The notes beneath the pieces were generated by a model, which was not told the DNA's origin, searched no databases, and saw nothing but the letters and a program-made list of their open reading frames with translations. Below, piece by piece: positions 8,871 through 17,300 of a stretch of DNA of 64,000 nucleotides. The translations under genes and the position numbers were made by a program. Source of the DNA: Asticcacaulis machinosus (GTDB taxonomy: Bacteria > Pseudomonadota > Alphaproteobacteria > Caulobacterales > Caulobacteraceae); NCBI RefSeq assembly GCF_028550435.1, contig NZ_JAQQKV010000001.1, positions 496,001 through 560,000 on the forward strand. The letters run 5' to 3'. How positions within the stretch are numbered: position 1 is the first letter of the stretch; each line of letters starts with the position of its first letter.

Positions 8871-10430
8871 TTAACCATAGGTCAACTTTGGCTGGCGCGC
8901 CGCCTTGGTTTCATCCAGGCGTCGTGTGGGTGCCAGATGAGGCGCGTTTTTAAAGCGAGCGACTTCATCCGCATTGTTCTTGGTGGCTAAGGCTGTCGCC
9001 GCCAGTGCCCGAAGCGTGTCTATGAAACGATCAAGCTCGGCTTTTGATTCGGTTTCGGTCGGCTCAATAAGCATGGCACCATGCACAACCAGCGGGAAAT
9101 ACATGGTCATGGGGTGGAAACCCTCATCGATCATCGCCTTGGCGAAGTCGAGCGTGGTCACCTGCGTGCCCTCCAGCCATTTATCGTCAAACAGGGCTTC
9201 GTGCATACAGGGCCCGTCCGGGAACGGCACGCTCATGATGTCCTGCAACGACGCCTTGATGTAATTGGCGTTAAGCACCGCATCTTCCGCCACTTGACGC
9301 AGACCATCTGATCCGTGGCTCAGCATATAGGTCAGAGCGCGGACATACATGCCCATCTGACCGTGGAAAGCACACATGCGGCCAAAATTAGCAGCCGAAG
9401 CCTCTTCGCCAAATTCCTCCAGCGCATAGCCATTGCCGGTGCTCACCACCCACGGCGTCGGCGCATAGGCCGCCAGAGCCTCAGACAACACCACAGGGCC
9501 CGCCCCTGGCCCGCCACCGCCATGTGGCGTCGAGAAGGTCTTATGCAGGTTGATGTGCATGGCATCGACGCCCAGATCACCTGGACGCACCCGGCCAACA
9601 ATGGCGTTAAAATTGGCGCCGTCGCAGTAGAAATAGGCCCCTGCGTCATGGATCAGTTTGGCGATGTCCACAATATCACGCTCAAACAACCCGCAGGTAT
9701 TGGGGTTGGTCAGCATGATGGCGGCGACATCATCCGTGATTTTGGACTTCAGATCCGCCAGATCAACGCGCCCATCGGCGGTTTGGGCGATTTCGCGCAC
9801 ACTGTAGCCCACAAAGGCGGCTGTGGCCGGATTAGTGCCGTGCGCCGACGATGGCACCAGCACCGTACGACGATGCCCCTGCCCCTTGGCTTCGTGCGCA
9901 GCCTTGATGGCCAGCAAACCGCACAACTCACCATGCGCGCCTGCCTTGGGCGACAAAGCGACCGCCGGCATACCCGTCAGGGTCTTAAGCCAGTGCGCCA
10001 GCGTGTCCATTAGCTCCAGCGCGCCCTGAACGGTCGAGGCCGGTTGCAGCGGATGGATGTCGCCAATACCTTCCAGACGCGCCATCTTTTCGTTCAGGCG
10101 CGGGTTATGCTTCATGGTGCACGACCCAAGCGGATAGAGCGCCAGATCGATGGCGTGGTTCTTCTGGCTCAGGCGGACATAGTGACGCATGGCCTCCGGC
10201 TCAGCCAGGCCCGGTAAGCCCAGATCATCACCGCGCACAAGGTCACCGAGATCCGAGGGCATAATGTCTATATCCGCGAAATCAACGCCCGTGCGGGTGT
10301 AATCCTTCTTCTCGAATATCAGGCGTTCATATTGCAAAAGGCCTTTGCCGCCGGTCAGCGACTTAAACTCAACCGAGGTTTCAGCGACATCTTCAGGGCG
10401 TGTCGGACGGCCAACAGCATTCATGGACAT
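8871..10430 (-). CDS. gcvPB: Glycine dehydrogenase (decarboxylating) subunit 2
   Basis: A 519-residue C-terminal half of the P-protein of the glycine cleavage system. It carries the PLP-binding lysine in INLHKTFSTPHGGGGPGAGP and the PLP-side residues around SSAHGTNPATAAFVGY. In this lineage the P-protein is split into two subunits that form an alpha2-beta2 enzyme; E. coli has a single chain. It follows gcvPA by one base and is the last gene before the terminator. Confidence 0.96.
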   Translation of the reverse strand: MSMNAVGRPTRPEDVAETSVEFKSLTGGKGLLQYERLIFEKKDYTRTGVDFADIDIMPSDLGDLVRGDDLGLPGLAEPEAMRHYVRLSQKNHAIDLALYPLGSCTMKHNPRLNEKMARLEGIGDIHPLQPASTVQGALELMDTLAHWLKTLTGMPAVALSPKAGAHGELCGLLAIKAAHEAKGQGHRRTVLVPSSAHGTNPATAAFVGYSVREIAQTADGRVDLADLKSKITDDVAAIMLTNPNTCGLFERDIVDIAKLIHDAGAYFYCDGANFNAIVGRVRPGDLGVDAMHINLHKTFSTPHGGGGPGAGPVVLSEALAAYAPTPWVVSTGNGYALEEFGEEASAANFGRMCAFHGQMGMYVRALTYMLSHGSDGLRQVAEDAVLNANYIKASLQDIMSVPFPDGPCMHEALFDDKWLEGTQVTTLDFAKAMIDEGFHPMTMYFPLVVHGAMLIEPTETESKAELDRFIDTLRALAATALATKNNADEVARFKNAPHLAPTRRLDETKAARQPKLTYG

Positions 10431-10431
10431 C

Positions 10432-11772
10432 TTAGAGCACCTCTTTCAGAGCGGCAACAAACGCGCTCATGTCAGTATCGGAAACGGTTTCAGTCACGGC
10501 GATAATCAGGTGATTATCAAACGCCTCATCCTTGTGCAGACGTGTAAATGGCACCCCGCCCAAAATACCCTTTGATGCCAAGGCTTCGACGACCTCTGCG
10601 GCTGACTTCGGGAGCTTTACCGTGAACTCGTTGAAGAAACGCGGCGTCAGAACGTCCACACCGGCTATCACCGCCAGTTGATCTTTTAGAGCATGAGCTT
10701 TGGCATAGTTGATCTTGGCAACCCGCTTAAGCCCTTCCTGGCCCAACAGGCTCATGTGAATACTAAAGGCCAGCGCACAAAGACCTGAATTGGTGCAGAT
10801 ATTGGAAGTCGCCTTATCGCGCCGGATGTGCTGCTCACGCGTCGACAGCGTCAACACAAAGCCACGCTCACCATCGGCATCGACGGTTTCACCGCAGAGG
10901 CGGCCCGGCATCTGGCGTAGATATTTTTCCTTGGCCGCAAACAGGCCGACATAGGGCCCGCCAAACGATAAAGGCACGCCGATGGACTGGCCTTCGACGG
11001 CGACAATATCCGCGCCCATCTCACCGGGCGATTTCAGAAGCCCCAATGACATAACCTCGGTGACCACCACGATCAGCAGCGCCCCCGCGGCTTGCGCGGC
11101 TGCGGCAATCTTCGTCAGGTCAGTCGCCGTACCAAACACGTTCGGCGTCTGCACGACCACGCAGGCCGTGTCTTTGTCGATGTGCTTGAGCACCTCTGCT
11201 TCGGCATCAACCGCCGGGGTCAAGGCCTCAGTCTCCATGCCCACGGCATGGGCCAGAGTCTCAACCGTATGGGTATAATGCGGGTGCAGACCACCGGACA
11301 TGACCGCCTTATTGCGCTTGGTGATGCGCTGCGCCATCAGCACGCCTTCGGCGGCCGCGGTTGAACCATCATAGAGCGAGGCGTTGGCCACAGGCATACC
11401 GGTAAGGCGCGCGACCTGCGTCTGGAACTCAAACAGAACCTGCAAGGTACCCTGCGCGATTTCAGGCTGGTACGGTGTATAGCTGGTCAGGAACTCAGAC
11501 CGTTGAATGATATGATCAACCGTTGATGGGACGTGGTGGCGGTAAGCCCCAGCCCCGACAAAAAACGGTACGCGCGATGGGCTAAGATTCTTAGCGGCCA
11601 TTGCCCTGATCTGCGCCTCAACTTCCATCTCACCGGCATAGCGCGGCAGATTAACCGGCGCTGTCAGACGCGCCGAGGCCGGCACATCGACAAACAGATC
11701 ATCAACGGATTTGACGCCGATCGTGGCCAGCATTTGGGCCCGATCGGCCCCATTCAACGGTAAATATCTCAT
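10432..11772 (-). CDS. gcvPA: Glycine dehydrogenase (decarboxylating) subunit 1
   Basis: A 446-residue N-terminal half of the split P-protein. Typical features include [18 protein letters not shown] near residue 70, [12 protein letters not shown] and [25 protein letters not shown]. Together with gcvPB it decarboxylates glycine and passes the aminomethyl group to lipoyl-GcvH. It lies 7 bases after gcvH. Length is normal for the subunit. Confidence 0.96.
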   Translation of the reverse strand: MRYLPLNGADRAQMLATIGVKSVDDLFVDVPASARLTAPVNLPRYAGEMEVEAQIRAMAAKNLSPSRVPFFVGAGAYRHHVPSTVDHIIQRSEFLTSYTPYQPEIAQGTLQVLFEFQTQVARLTGMPVANASLYDGSTAAAEGVLMAQRITKRNKAVMSGGLHPHYTHTVETLAHAVGMETEALTPAVDAEAEVLKHIDKDTACVVVQTPNVFGTATDLTKIAAAAQAAGALLIVVVTEVMSLGLLKSPGEMGADIVAVEGQSIGVPLSFGGPYVGLFAAKEKYLRQMPGRLCGETVDADGERGFVLTLSTREQHIRRDKATSNICTNSGLCALAFSIHMSLLGQEGLKRVAKINYAKAHALKDQLAVIAGVDVLTPRFFNEFTVKLPKSAAEVVEALASKGILGGVPFTRLHKDEAFDNHLIIAVTETVSDTDMSAFVAALKEVL

Positions 11773-11779
11773 AATACCC

Positions 11780-12145
11780 TTACAGCGTAGACAGGAAGGC
11801 TTCGTAAGCGTCGCGATCCATCAGAGCCTCGACCTGAGCCGCGTCCAACAGCTTGATCTTCGCCAGCCAGCCCGTACCTTCGGGAGCCGCATTAATGATT
11901 TCGGGACTGCCGGACAGTTCATCATTGGCAGCGATGACTTCGCCCGATATGGGCGCATAGACGTCGGATGCCGCCTTGACGCTTTCGACGACCGCGAAGC
12001 TGTCGCCCTGATTTACGGTTTTGCCAACTTCCGGCAGTTCAACGAAGACAACGTCGCCCAAGGCATCGGCGGCGTATGCCGAAATACCCACCAGAGCTGT
12101 ATCGCCTTCGACCAGTACCCATTCGTGATCTTTGGTAAAGCGCAT
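11780..12145 (-). CDS. gcvH: Glycine cleavage system H protein
   Basis: The 121-residue lipoyl carrier shuttles the methylamine group between P, T and L proteins. The lipoylated lysine is in [19 protein letters not shown]. The N-terminal FTKDHEWV and the C-terminal aspect of the fold are standard. It sits between gcvT and gcvPA in the operon. Confidence 0.97.
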   Translation of the reverse strand: MRFTKDHEWVLVEGDTALVGISAYAADALGDVVFVELPEVGKTVNQGDSFAVVESVKAASDVYAPISGEVIAANDELSGSPEIINAAPEGTGWLAKIKLLDAAQVEALMDRDAYEAFLSTL

Positions 12146-12171
12146 TAGGAAACCCCTATAAGAATTTGAAA

Positions 12172-13299
12172 TTAAGCTGATTTTTTACGGTGATAGCCAT
12201 TTTTGACAAACGGCAAGGTAACTATGGTGCATGGATAGGCCTTACCGCGCACATCCCACGTCAATTTTGTCCCTACCTCTGAAAAAGCTGGTGGCACATA
12301 GCCCAGGGCGATCAGCCCCCCCGCTGAAGGTGACGGCCCTCCAGAGGTAATATAGCCAATCTCTTCGCCAGCCTCATTGAGGATTTTGGCACCTTCACGG
12401 GCGGGCGGGCCCGCCTCCCCTTTCAGGGCGACACGCACGCGCGTCAAACCACCGTCAAGCTCAGGTTTCAGGCGGTCAAAGCCCAAAATATCTCCGGCCT
12501 CCAAGCGTGATTTTGACATGGCAAAACCGAGATTGGCCTCGGCCAGACTATAGCCAGTATCCATCTCGTGGCCATAGAGCGGCATTCCGGCCTCTAAGCG
12601 CAGGCTGTCGCGCGCCCCAAGCCCAATGGGCTTCACAACCGGATCAGACAGCAAAGCATCCCACAATTCCGCGACCTGATTTTCATGGACTGAAATTTCA
12701 AAACCATCTTCGCCGGTGTAGCCGGAGCGGGAAATATAGACCGTATGCCCCTGCCAGATGAACGTACCGCAATCCATGAAGTACATGTCGCAAGCTGCCG
12801 GAATGATGTTGGCCATCACATCCTTGGCCTTTGGGCCTTGCAGGGCCAGCAGGGCACGGTCGCTTAAGATCTCCAGCGAGGTGTCGCCCTTAAGGTTCCG
12901 ACCGATATAGGCGAAATCCTGATCTTTGCAGCCGGCATTGACCACCAGAAACAAGCCGTCAGCTTCCGGACGTGACACCATCAGGTCGTCAAGTATGCCG
13001 GAATTATCATTGAGTAGCAGCGAATATTTTTGGCGGCCCGCTTTTAAAACCTTGAAATCCGTCGGTGTCAGCGCCTCAAGCGTGGCAATCGCGTCCTTGC
13101 CCTTCAAACGCGCCTGCCCCATGTGCGACACATCGAACAGGCCACATTCGGCGCGTGTCCATTTGTGCTCCCCCAGCACGCCGTCATACTGCACCGGCAT
13201 GGCATAACCGGCAAACGGCACCATGCGCGCACCCAGATCAACGTGGCGCTGATAAAGACGGGTATATTTCAGTGTCTCAGTATTTGGGGCGTCAGCCAT
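12172..13299 (-). CDS. gcvT: Aminomethyltransferase (T protein)
   Basis: A 375-residue folate-dependent enzyme that releases ammonia and makes methylene-THF from aminomethyl-GcvH. Family landmarks are [36 protein letters not shown] and [13 protein letters not shown]. The frame is open further upstream to 13389, but that extension lies in the riboswitch. The ATG at 13299 has GAGG 7 bases upstream, so it is taken as the start. It is the first gene of gcvT-H-PA-PB and is expected to be switched by glycine. Confidence 0.95.
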   Translation of the reverse strand: MADAPNTETLKYTRLYQRHVDLGARMVPFAGYAMPVQYDGVLGEHKWTRAECGLFDVSHMGQARLKGKDAIATLEALTPTDFKVLKAGRQKYSLLLNDNSGILDDLMVSRPEADGLFLVVNAGCKDQDFAYIGRNLKGDTSLEILSDRALLALQGPKAKDVMANIIPAACDMYFMDCGTFIWQGHTVYISRSGYTGEDGFEISVHENQVAELWDALLSDPVVKPIGLGARDSLRLEAGMPLYGHEMDTGYSLAEANLGFAMSKSRLEAGDILGFDRLKPELDGGLTRVRVALKGEAGPPAREGAKILNEAGEEIGYITSGGPSPSAGGLIALGYVPPAFSEVGTKLTWDVRGKAYPCTIVTLPFVKNGYHRKKSA

Positions 13300-13366
13300 G
13301 AGCAAACCTCGGTCAACAGGCGCGAATGCGGGATCACAGAACAATGCGTAGTTCTGCCCCCGCTGT

Positions 13367-13592
13367 CCATTGAACCTGAGAGATTTCAACCCCTGTTAGC
13401 GGCAGGGGTCTTGCTCCTTCGGCGGATCATCAAAGCGTATTTTTGAGCGAAAAACCGGTATCCACTTTTTCGCAAAATGCTCAGACGATCACTTTCCAGC
13501 GTTTAGCATATCGTGCGGTCCGTGGTGCCTGAGCGTTTCCGGGGCGGTTGCGCCTTCGGCGTTGCGAGTCATGCCCGCAATCTCTCCCGCAT
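13367..13592 (-). promoter_or_regulatory. Tandem glycine riboswitch upstream of gcvT
   Basis: On the minus strand, aptamer I runs from about 13592 to 13501: GCGGGAGAGA, a hairpin, ACGCCGAAGGCGCAA and CTCAGGCACCACGGACCGC. Aptamer II runs from 13500 to about 13367: GCTGGAAAG, CGCCGAAGGAGCAAGACCCC, TCTCTCAGGTTCAATGGACAGC. These match the conserved core of glycine riboswitches, and the terminal GCTG/CAGC forms P1 of aptamer II. Position ahead of the glycine cleavage operon fits an ON switch. Aptamer II carries an inserted repeat between GATC at 13490-13487 and GATC at 13428-13425. Confidence 0.92.
13435..13484. repeat. Palindromic repeat (GAAAAGTG/GGTTTTC type) inside the riboswitch
   Basis: The core has GCGAAAAA and TTTTTCGC arms around GTGGATACCGG (minus strand). 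It belongs to the same family as the element at 54319-54361 and, with a wider centre, the one at 13689-13750. Similar elements are common between genes in alphaproteobacteria (recalled knowledge). Confidence 0.65.
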
Positions 13593-13635
13593 GATATATC
13601 TCGCTTGTGCGATATACACCGTAAAGAGTCAAGCG

Positions 13636-13676
13636 CTAGAGCCAATTTCATCTTATTGAAACGAAATCTGGCTCTA
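13636..13676. repeat. Palindromic repeat with TAGAGCCA ends
   Basis: Arms TAGAGCCAATTTC (13637-13649) and GAAATCTGGCTCTA (13663-13676) are complementary except for one extra base. It lies between the riboswitch and the NYN gene, beside a second palindrome that also ends in CTCTAG, so the two may form one composite repeat. Confidence 0.65.
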
Positions 13677-13688
13677 AGTTTTTTTGGC

Positions 13689-13750
13689 GCAACGTTTTTT
13701 GCAGAAAACCCCAAAGACCGAATTTGGCACTTTTCTGCACGTTGCTCTAG
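13689..13750. repeat. Palindromic repeat ending in the NYN gene stop codon
   Basis: Nested arms GCAACGT/ACGTTGC and GCAGAAAA/TTTTCTGC enclose CCAAA/TTTGG. On the minus strand it reads GCAGAAAAGTG ... GGTTTTCTGC, like the other GAAAAGTG/GGTTTTC elements in the window. Its outer end CTAGAGC contains the TAG that stops the NYN-domain gene at 13747-13749. Confidence 0.6.
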
Positions 13751-14520
13751 CCATTGTTAACGATCATTTTAAGGTGACCCTTTTCGCGCAGTTCAGGCGG
13801 GTCATAAGCTTCTGGTCGTTCAATCACCTTGGGCGGCGCTAAAAGCTTCTTTTTATGACGTACAGCCTGCGGCAGTAATGAGGCTTCCAGATGCTCCCGC
13901 TCAATTTCGATGTGAGCATCAGCATATAATAATATGTGTTTATTCGGAAAACGTCCCGGAGGCGACACAAGCACCAGCTTCTTTTTAGGAAAGCGCTCCT
14001 TGAGGTAACGCGCTGTCGCCGCATGATCACCATCGGCGGTCACCAGATAACAGACATCAAACAGATTATCCTCGGCATCAGCGGCAATCGACAGTGCCAG
14101 ATTAACATCCCCTTGCTTCTCAATCGACAGGTGCCAGGTGTGCCCGCACGAATTACAACCGTCCAGCGCCGACACAAAATGCCCCATACGGGCCACGACG
14201 CCACGCGCTTTCAGGGCCTGCATGTAATCATCATGCCGCTTCATTTTGGCTTTGGATTGCGGCCGAAAGGCTGAACACCATACGACGCGTTTAACAACTT
14301 CATCCGCAGGCGCCAATGCCCGCGCCAAAGCTTTAAGATCCAGCCATTTCAGATAGGGGCGTTTGTAGGCATCAACCGCGTGATACAGATTGAAACCATC
14401 ATAATAGATGGCCGCGCGTTTACGGAAAAATGGTAGTGACCAACCTTTTTCAGTCTCAAGGCTTTTGTCCAGCCGTCTGTTTTTATTGTGATTGGACATA
14501 CTCGGACTTAACCACCCCAT
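13747..14520 (-). CDS. NYN/PIN-like domain protein, putative ribonuclease
   Basis: A 257-residue protein of the NYN (LabA/DUF88) family, whose members are PIN-like nucleases. Acidic residues likely to bind metal appear in IYYDGFNLYH (residue ~36), EKQGDVNLALSIAADA and LVTADGDHAATARYLK, which match the family pattern. A CNSCGHTW insert could bind zinc or be structural. The C-terminal ~60 residues are charged and end in VNNG just where a palindromic repeat begins. The start could also be the internal ATG after MGWLSPS. No partner gene is evident. Confidence 0.72.
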   Translation of the reverse strand: MGWLSPSMSNHNKNRRLDKSLETEKGWSLPFFRKRAAIYYDGFNLYHAVDAYKRPYLKWLDLKALARALAPADEVVKRVVWCSAFRPQSKAKMKRHDDYMQALKARGVVARMGHFVSALDGCNSCGHTWHLSIEKQGDVNLALSIAADAEDNLFDVCYLVTADGDHAATARYLKERFPKKKLVLVSPPGRFPNKHILLYADAHIEIEREHLEASLLPQAVRHKKKLLAPPKVIERPEAYDPPELREKGHLKMIVNNG

Positions 14521-14589
14521 TAACCCGTGATTAAGTATTGCCCGATGTTTACGCCCTTGTCAGCAGCTTTCGTGTAACACCGTGCATAT

Positions 14590-15480
14590 TTAGCTAAGCG
14601 TGCAGGCCCTGACCCAGCTTTGCGGATATTTTACGCTCAGCCGCTGGGCTAAGTTTTGCGCATCTTTAAGCGTGTCACACAGGGCAAAACAAGTCGCTCC
14701 GGAACCGGACAGTCTGGCCAGACGGGCTTCAGGCTCGTCACCTAAACTCGTCAAAAGATCGCCTATCTGCGGATGCAGGTGAATGGCGGCCATTTCCAGA
14801 TCATTGCGGGTTTCGGATAGCGCGTGAATCAGATTATCAATATTGATACCGGATCGAAACGGCGCGCTGGCCTCAATAGGTGCAAATTGACCAAGCCTGT
14901 CATACTGACCATAAACTTCCGGGGTTGAACAGGTTATACCCGGATTGATCAATACGGCGGGAACGGCGGGTAAAGACAGGTTCGTCAGGCGCTCTCCGTA
15001 CCCCTCGGCCAAGGCGGGTTGAGCCCACAGGCACATGGCACCGTCAGCGCCCGTCGTGGCCGCTATGGCTTCGAGTGTTTCACCTGCCATGTCTGGCGCA
15101 TAATGGATGCGCAAAAGTTGCAGAACCGCACCGGCATCCGCTGAGCCGCCGCCAAGCCCTGAGGCTATCGGCAAATTCTTGGTCAGATGAACATCATGCC
15201 GGTCAATATTGACACCTGATACCATCTCAAATCGGCGCAATGCCTTTAGGATGAGATTTCCGCCATCGGTCGGCACCCCGTCTGCGAAGGGGCCATAACA
15301 GGTCAGCCTTGGCCCTTCGCCCACGTTTTTAGGACGCAAAACAACTTCATCCCCGACATCAGCAAACATGACAAGGCTTTGTAGCGGATGATAGTTTCTA
15401 GCATCAGGTGCCGCCACATGCAGGTACAGATTGACCTTGGCGCGCGCCAACATCGTCAGAGAAGGTGATATATCAATCAT
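14590..15480 (-). CDS. ispE: 4-diphosphocytidyl-2-C-methyl-D-erythritol kinase
   Basis: A 296-residue GHMP kinase of the MEP isoprenoid pathway, phosphorylating CDP-methylerythritol. The N-terminal ARAKVNLYLHV is typical. The ATP-binding loop is LPIASGLGGGSADAGAVL, and a C-terminal LSGSGATCFAL glycine loop completes the fold. The start ATG overlaps the stop of the upstream TPR gene as TAATG, indicating coupled translation. Confidence 0.95.
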   Translation of the reverse strand: MIDISPSLTMLARAKVNLYLHVAAPDARNYHPLQSLVMFADVGDEVVLRPKNVGEGPRLTCYGPFADGVPTDGGNLILKALRRFEMVSGVNIDRHDVHLTKNLPIASGLGGGSADAGAVLQLLRIHYAPDMAGETLEAIAATTGADGAMCLWAQPALAEGYGERLTNLSLPAVPAVLINPGITCSTPEVYGQYDRLGQFAPIEASAPFRSGINIDNLIHALSETRNDLEMAAIHLHPQIGDLLTSLGDEPEARLARLSGSGATCFALCDTLKDAQNLAQRLSVKYPQSWVRACTLS

Positions 15481-17258
15481 TAGGGCTTCGGGGTGACGGC
15501 CTTGGCGGGTGACGGCGCATCGACCGAAGCCACCGTATTTTTTGCCTTAACTTCGGTATCACCGAGTTTTTGTTTGACCGAGGCCAGTTGCTTTTCACTG
15601 GCGCCCTCAAGCGTCAATACACGCAGCCACTGATACCGCGCCTCATCGCCACGCCCCAGAGCACGGTAAACATCACCCAGATGCTCATTCACTTCAGGGT
15701 CAGACGGTTCCAGCAGAATGGCCTGCTCGATCCAGTCCAGCGCCTGATCATATTCACCAAGGCGATAATACCCCCACCCCAATGAGTCCATCATCGCCCC
15801 TGATTTCGGATCGGCCTCCAGGGCTTTTCGCACCAATTCCATGCCGTCCTTGACGTGCATGTTGCGTTCAATCCAGCCATAGCCCAGAAAATTTAGGACT
15901 TCAGGTCGGTCTGGCGCGAGCGTCTTGGCCTTTTTGACGGCACTTTCGGCCATGTCCCACTGCCCTAGCTGGTCGTAGAGTACGGCCTGCATGAACCAGG
16001 CCTGCCAGGTAAAATCACTGTCACCGTAGAGCTTCACACGGTCACGGATCAGATCGAGACCCGATTGATATTTGCTCTGGGCGCGCAAAATATCTGCCAT
16101 CTGAACCGTCAGATCAAGATTTTGCGGATCCGCCTTGGAAAGATTAGCTAAAATCTCAAACGCACGATCCTTTTGATCATGATCATTCAGGCTCCACGCC
16201 AGACGCATCTGCGCTTCACGATAGAATGGAGAATTAGGTTCTATCTCAGCCCACACCTTTTGCGCGGAATTAAAATCACGCATCTTACCGTGGACCTGCC
16301 CCAGCAGAATTTTGGCGCGATCCTGATCCGGATTGAGGTAAAGCGATAATCGAAGCGACGTCAGGGCCATCTCAACCTGCTGTTCAGTCAGGTAAAGCGT
16401 GGCCGACATCAGCAGCGTATCAGCAATGCCTTGCCTTACACTCGGCAACGGTGGCTTAACATAGTTTTCAGCCCCGATACGCGCAATGGATTGGTCAGTA
16501 AGCACATCCGGCGAAATGGCAGCTATATCATGATAGATTTTCAGCGCCTCATCTTTACGCCCACGCCGTTCAAGAAACGCGGCGTAGTTGGGTCCAAAAA
16601 ACACACCAACGGCACCCGGCTGATAAAGCTCTTTGTAAAGCGCTTCGGCTTCGGTATTTTTGCCCCGCATTTCAGACAAAATCGCCTGATCAAGCGCCCC
16701 GAACAACGACAACAAACGATCGCGACTCTGAGGCGCCCCCGACAGAGCCTGATCCCACTTGCCATCAAGCGCATAAACCCACGGCCGTAACAGAGCGCCC
16801 GTGCGATTTTGCGATTGCAGCGCCAGCATCTTATCCAAAGCCTCGCCGGCTTTTTGCGGTTTATTGGCCTTGATGTAATCAACGGCTACCACCAGATCGC
16901 CAAGGGCCTGAATATAGCGCGGGCTCTCAGAATGGGTTGGGCGAGCGGAAACCGCATAGTCAATATCACCACTCAGAAGAGCGGCGATAAAGGCTTTCTC
17001 TCTAAGGCTTTCGTTTAAAGGATCGGCTTTGGCGGCCGAAATCAGCGACTCCGCAGCCACCATGGTATCACCGCGCGACACGGCATATTTTCCGACCAGA
17101 TATTCGCCGTAAGCGCTGTTGGGTGTAGCCTTCGCGAACTTCACCCGTCCTTCACCCGCAGGTGCCGCCAATACCGGATTTGCGCTCAGGATACCCGCCA
17201 TTAATAACAGGCCTGCCACCAACGAATTGCGTGAATAGCGCGGCAGTATCTGATCCAT
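15480..17258 (-). CDS. Exported tetratricopeptide-repeat protein
   Basis: A 592-residue protein with a signal peptide ending near NPVLA-AP. It contains many TPR-like helical repeats, clearest at residues 340-540 (for example LNFLGYGWIERN, MMDSLGWGYYRLGEYDQALDWIEQAILLEPSDPEVNEHLGDVYRALGR, given here in part). Such proteins scaffold envelope complexes, but no specific role can be read. The C-terminal ~40 residues are Ala, Val, Lys and Pro-rich. It is coupled to ispE by a one-base overlap and is transcribed after the ETF-QO gene. Confidence 0.72.
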   Translation of the reverse strand: MDQILPRYSRNSLVAGLLLMAGILSANPVLAAPAGEGRVKFAKATPNSAYGEYLVGKYAVSRGDTMVAAESLISAAKADPLNESLREKAFIAALLSGDIDYAVSARPTHSESPRYIQALGDLVVAVDYIKANKPQKAGEALDKMLALQSQNRTGALLRPWVYALDGKWDQALSGAPQSRDRLLSLFGALDQAILSEMRGKNTEAEALYKELYQPGAVGVFFGPNYAAFLERRGRKDEALKIYHDIAAISPDVLTDQSIARIGAENYVKPPLPSVRQGIADTLLMSATLYLTEQQVEMALTSLRLSLYLNPDQDRAKILLGQVHGKMRDFNSAQKVWAEIEPNSPFYREAQMRLAWSLNDHDQKDRAFEILANLSKADPQNLDLTVQMADILRAQSKYQSGLDLIRDRVKLYGDSDFTWQAWFMQAVLYDQLGQWDMAESAVKKAKTLAPDRPEVLNFLGYGWIERNMHVKDGMELVRKALEADPKSGAMMDSLGWGYYRLGEYDQALDWIEQAILLEPSDPEVNEHLGDVYRALGRGDEARYQWLRVLTLEGASEKQLASVKQKLGDTEVKAKNTVASVDAPSPAKAVTPKP

Positions 17259-17300
17259 CAGGTAAAACTTTCAACGACGGGTGTGCAACTGCGCTCACCA

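Noticed and set aside
9315-10013. Long open frame (232 codons) opposite gcvPB
   Set aside because: It lies wholly within the antisense of a clear gcvPB, has no family signature or ribosome binding site, and is expected from the codon bias of the real gene.
13300-13389. Thirty-codon N-terminal extension of gcvT
   Set aside because: It lies in the 3' part of the riboswitch and expression platform, and the ATG at 13299 has a good ribosome binding site.
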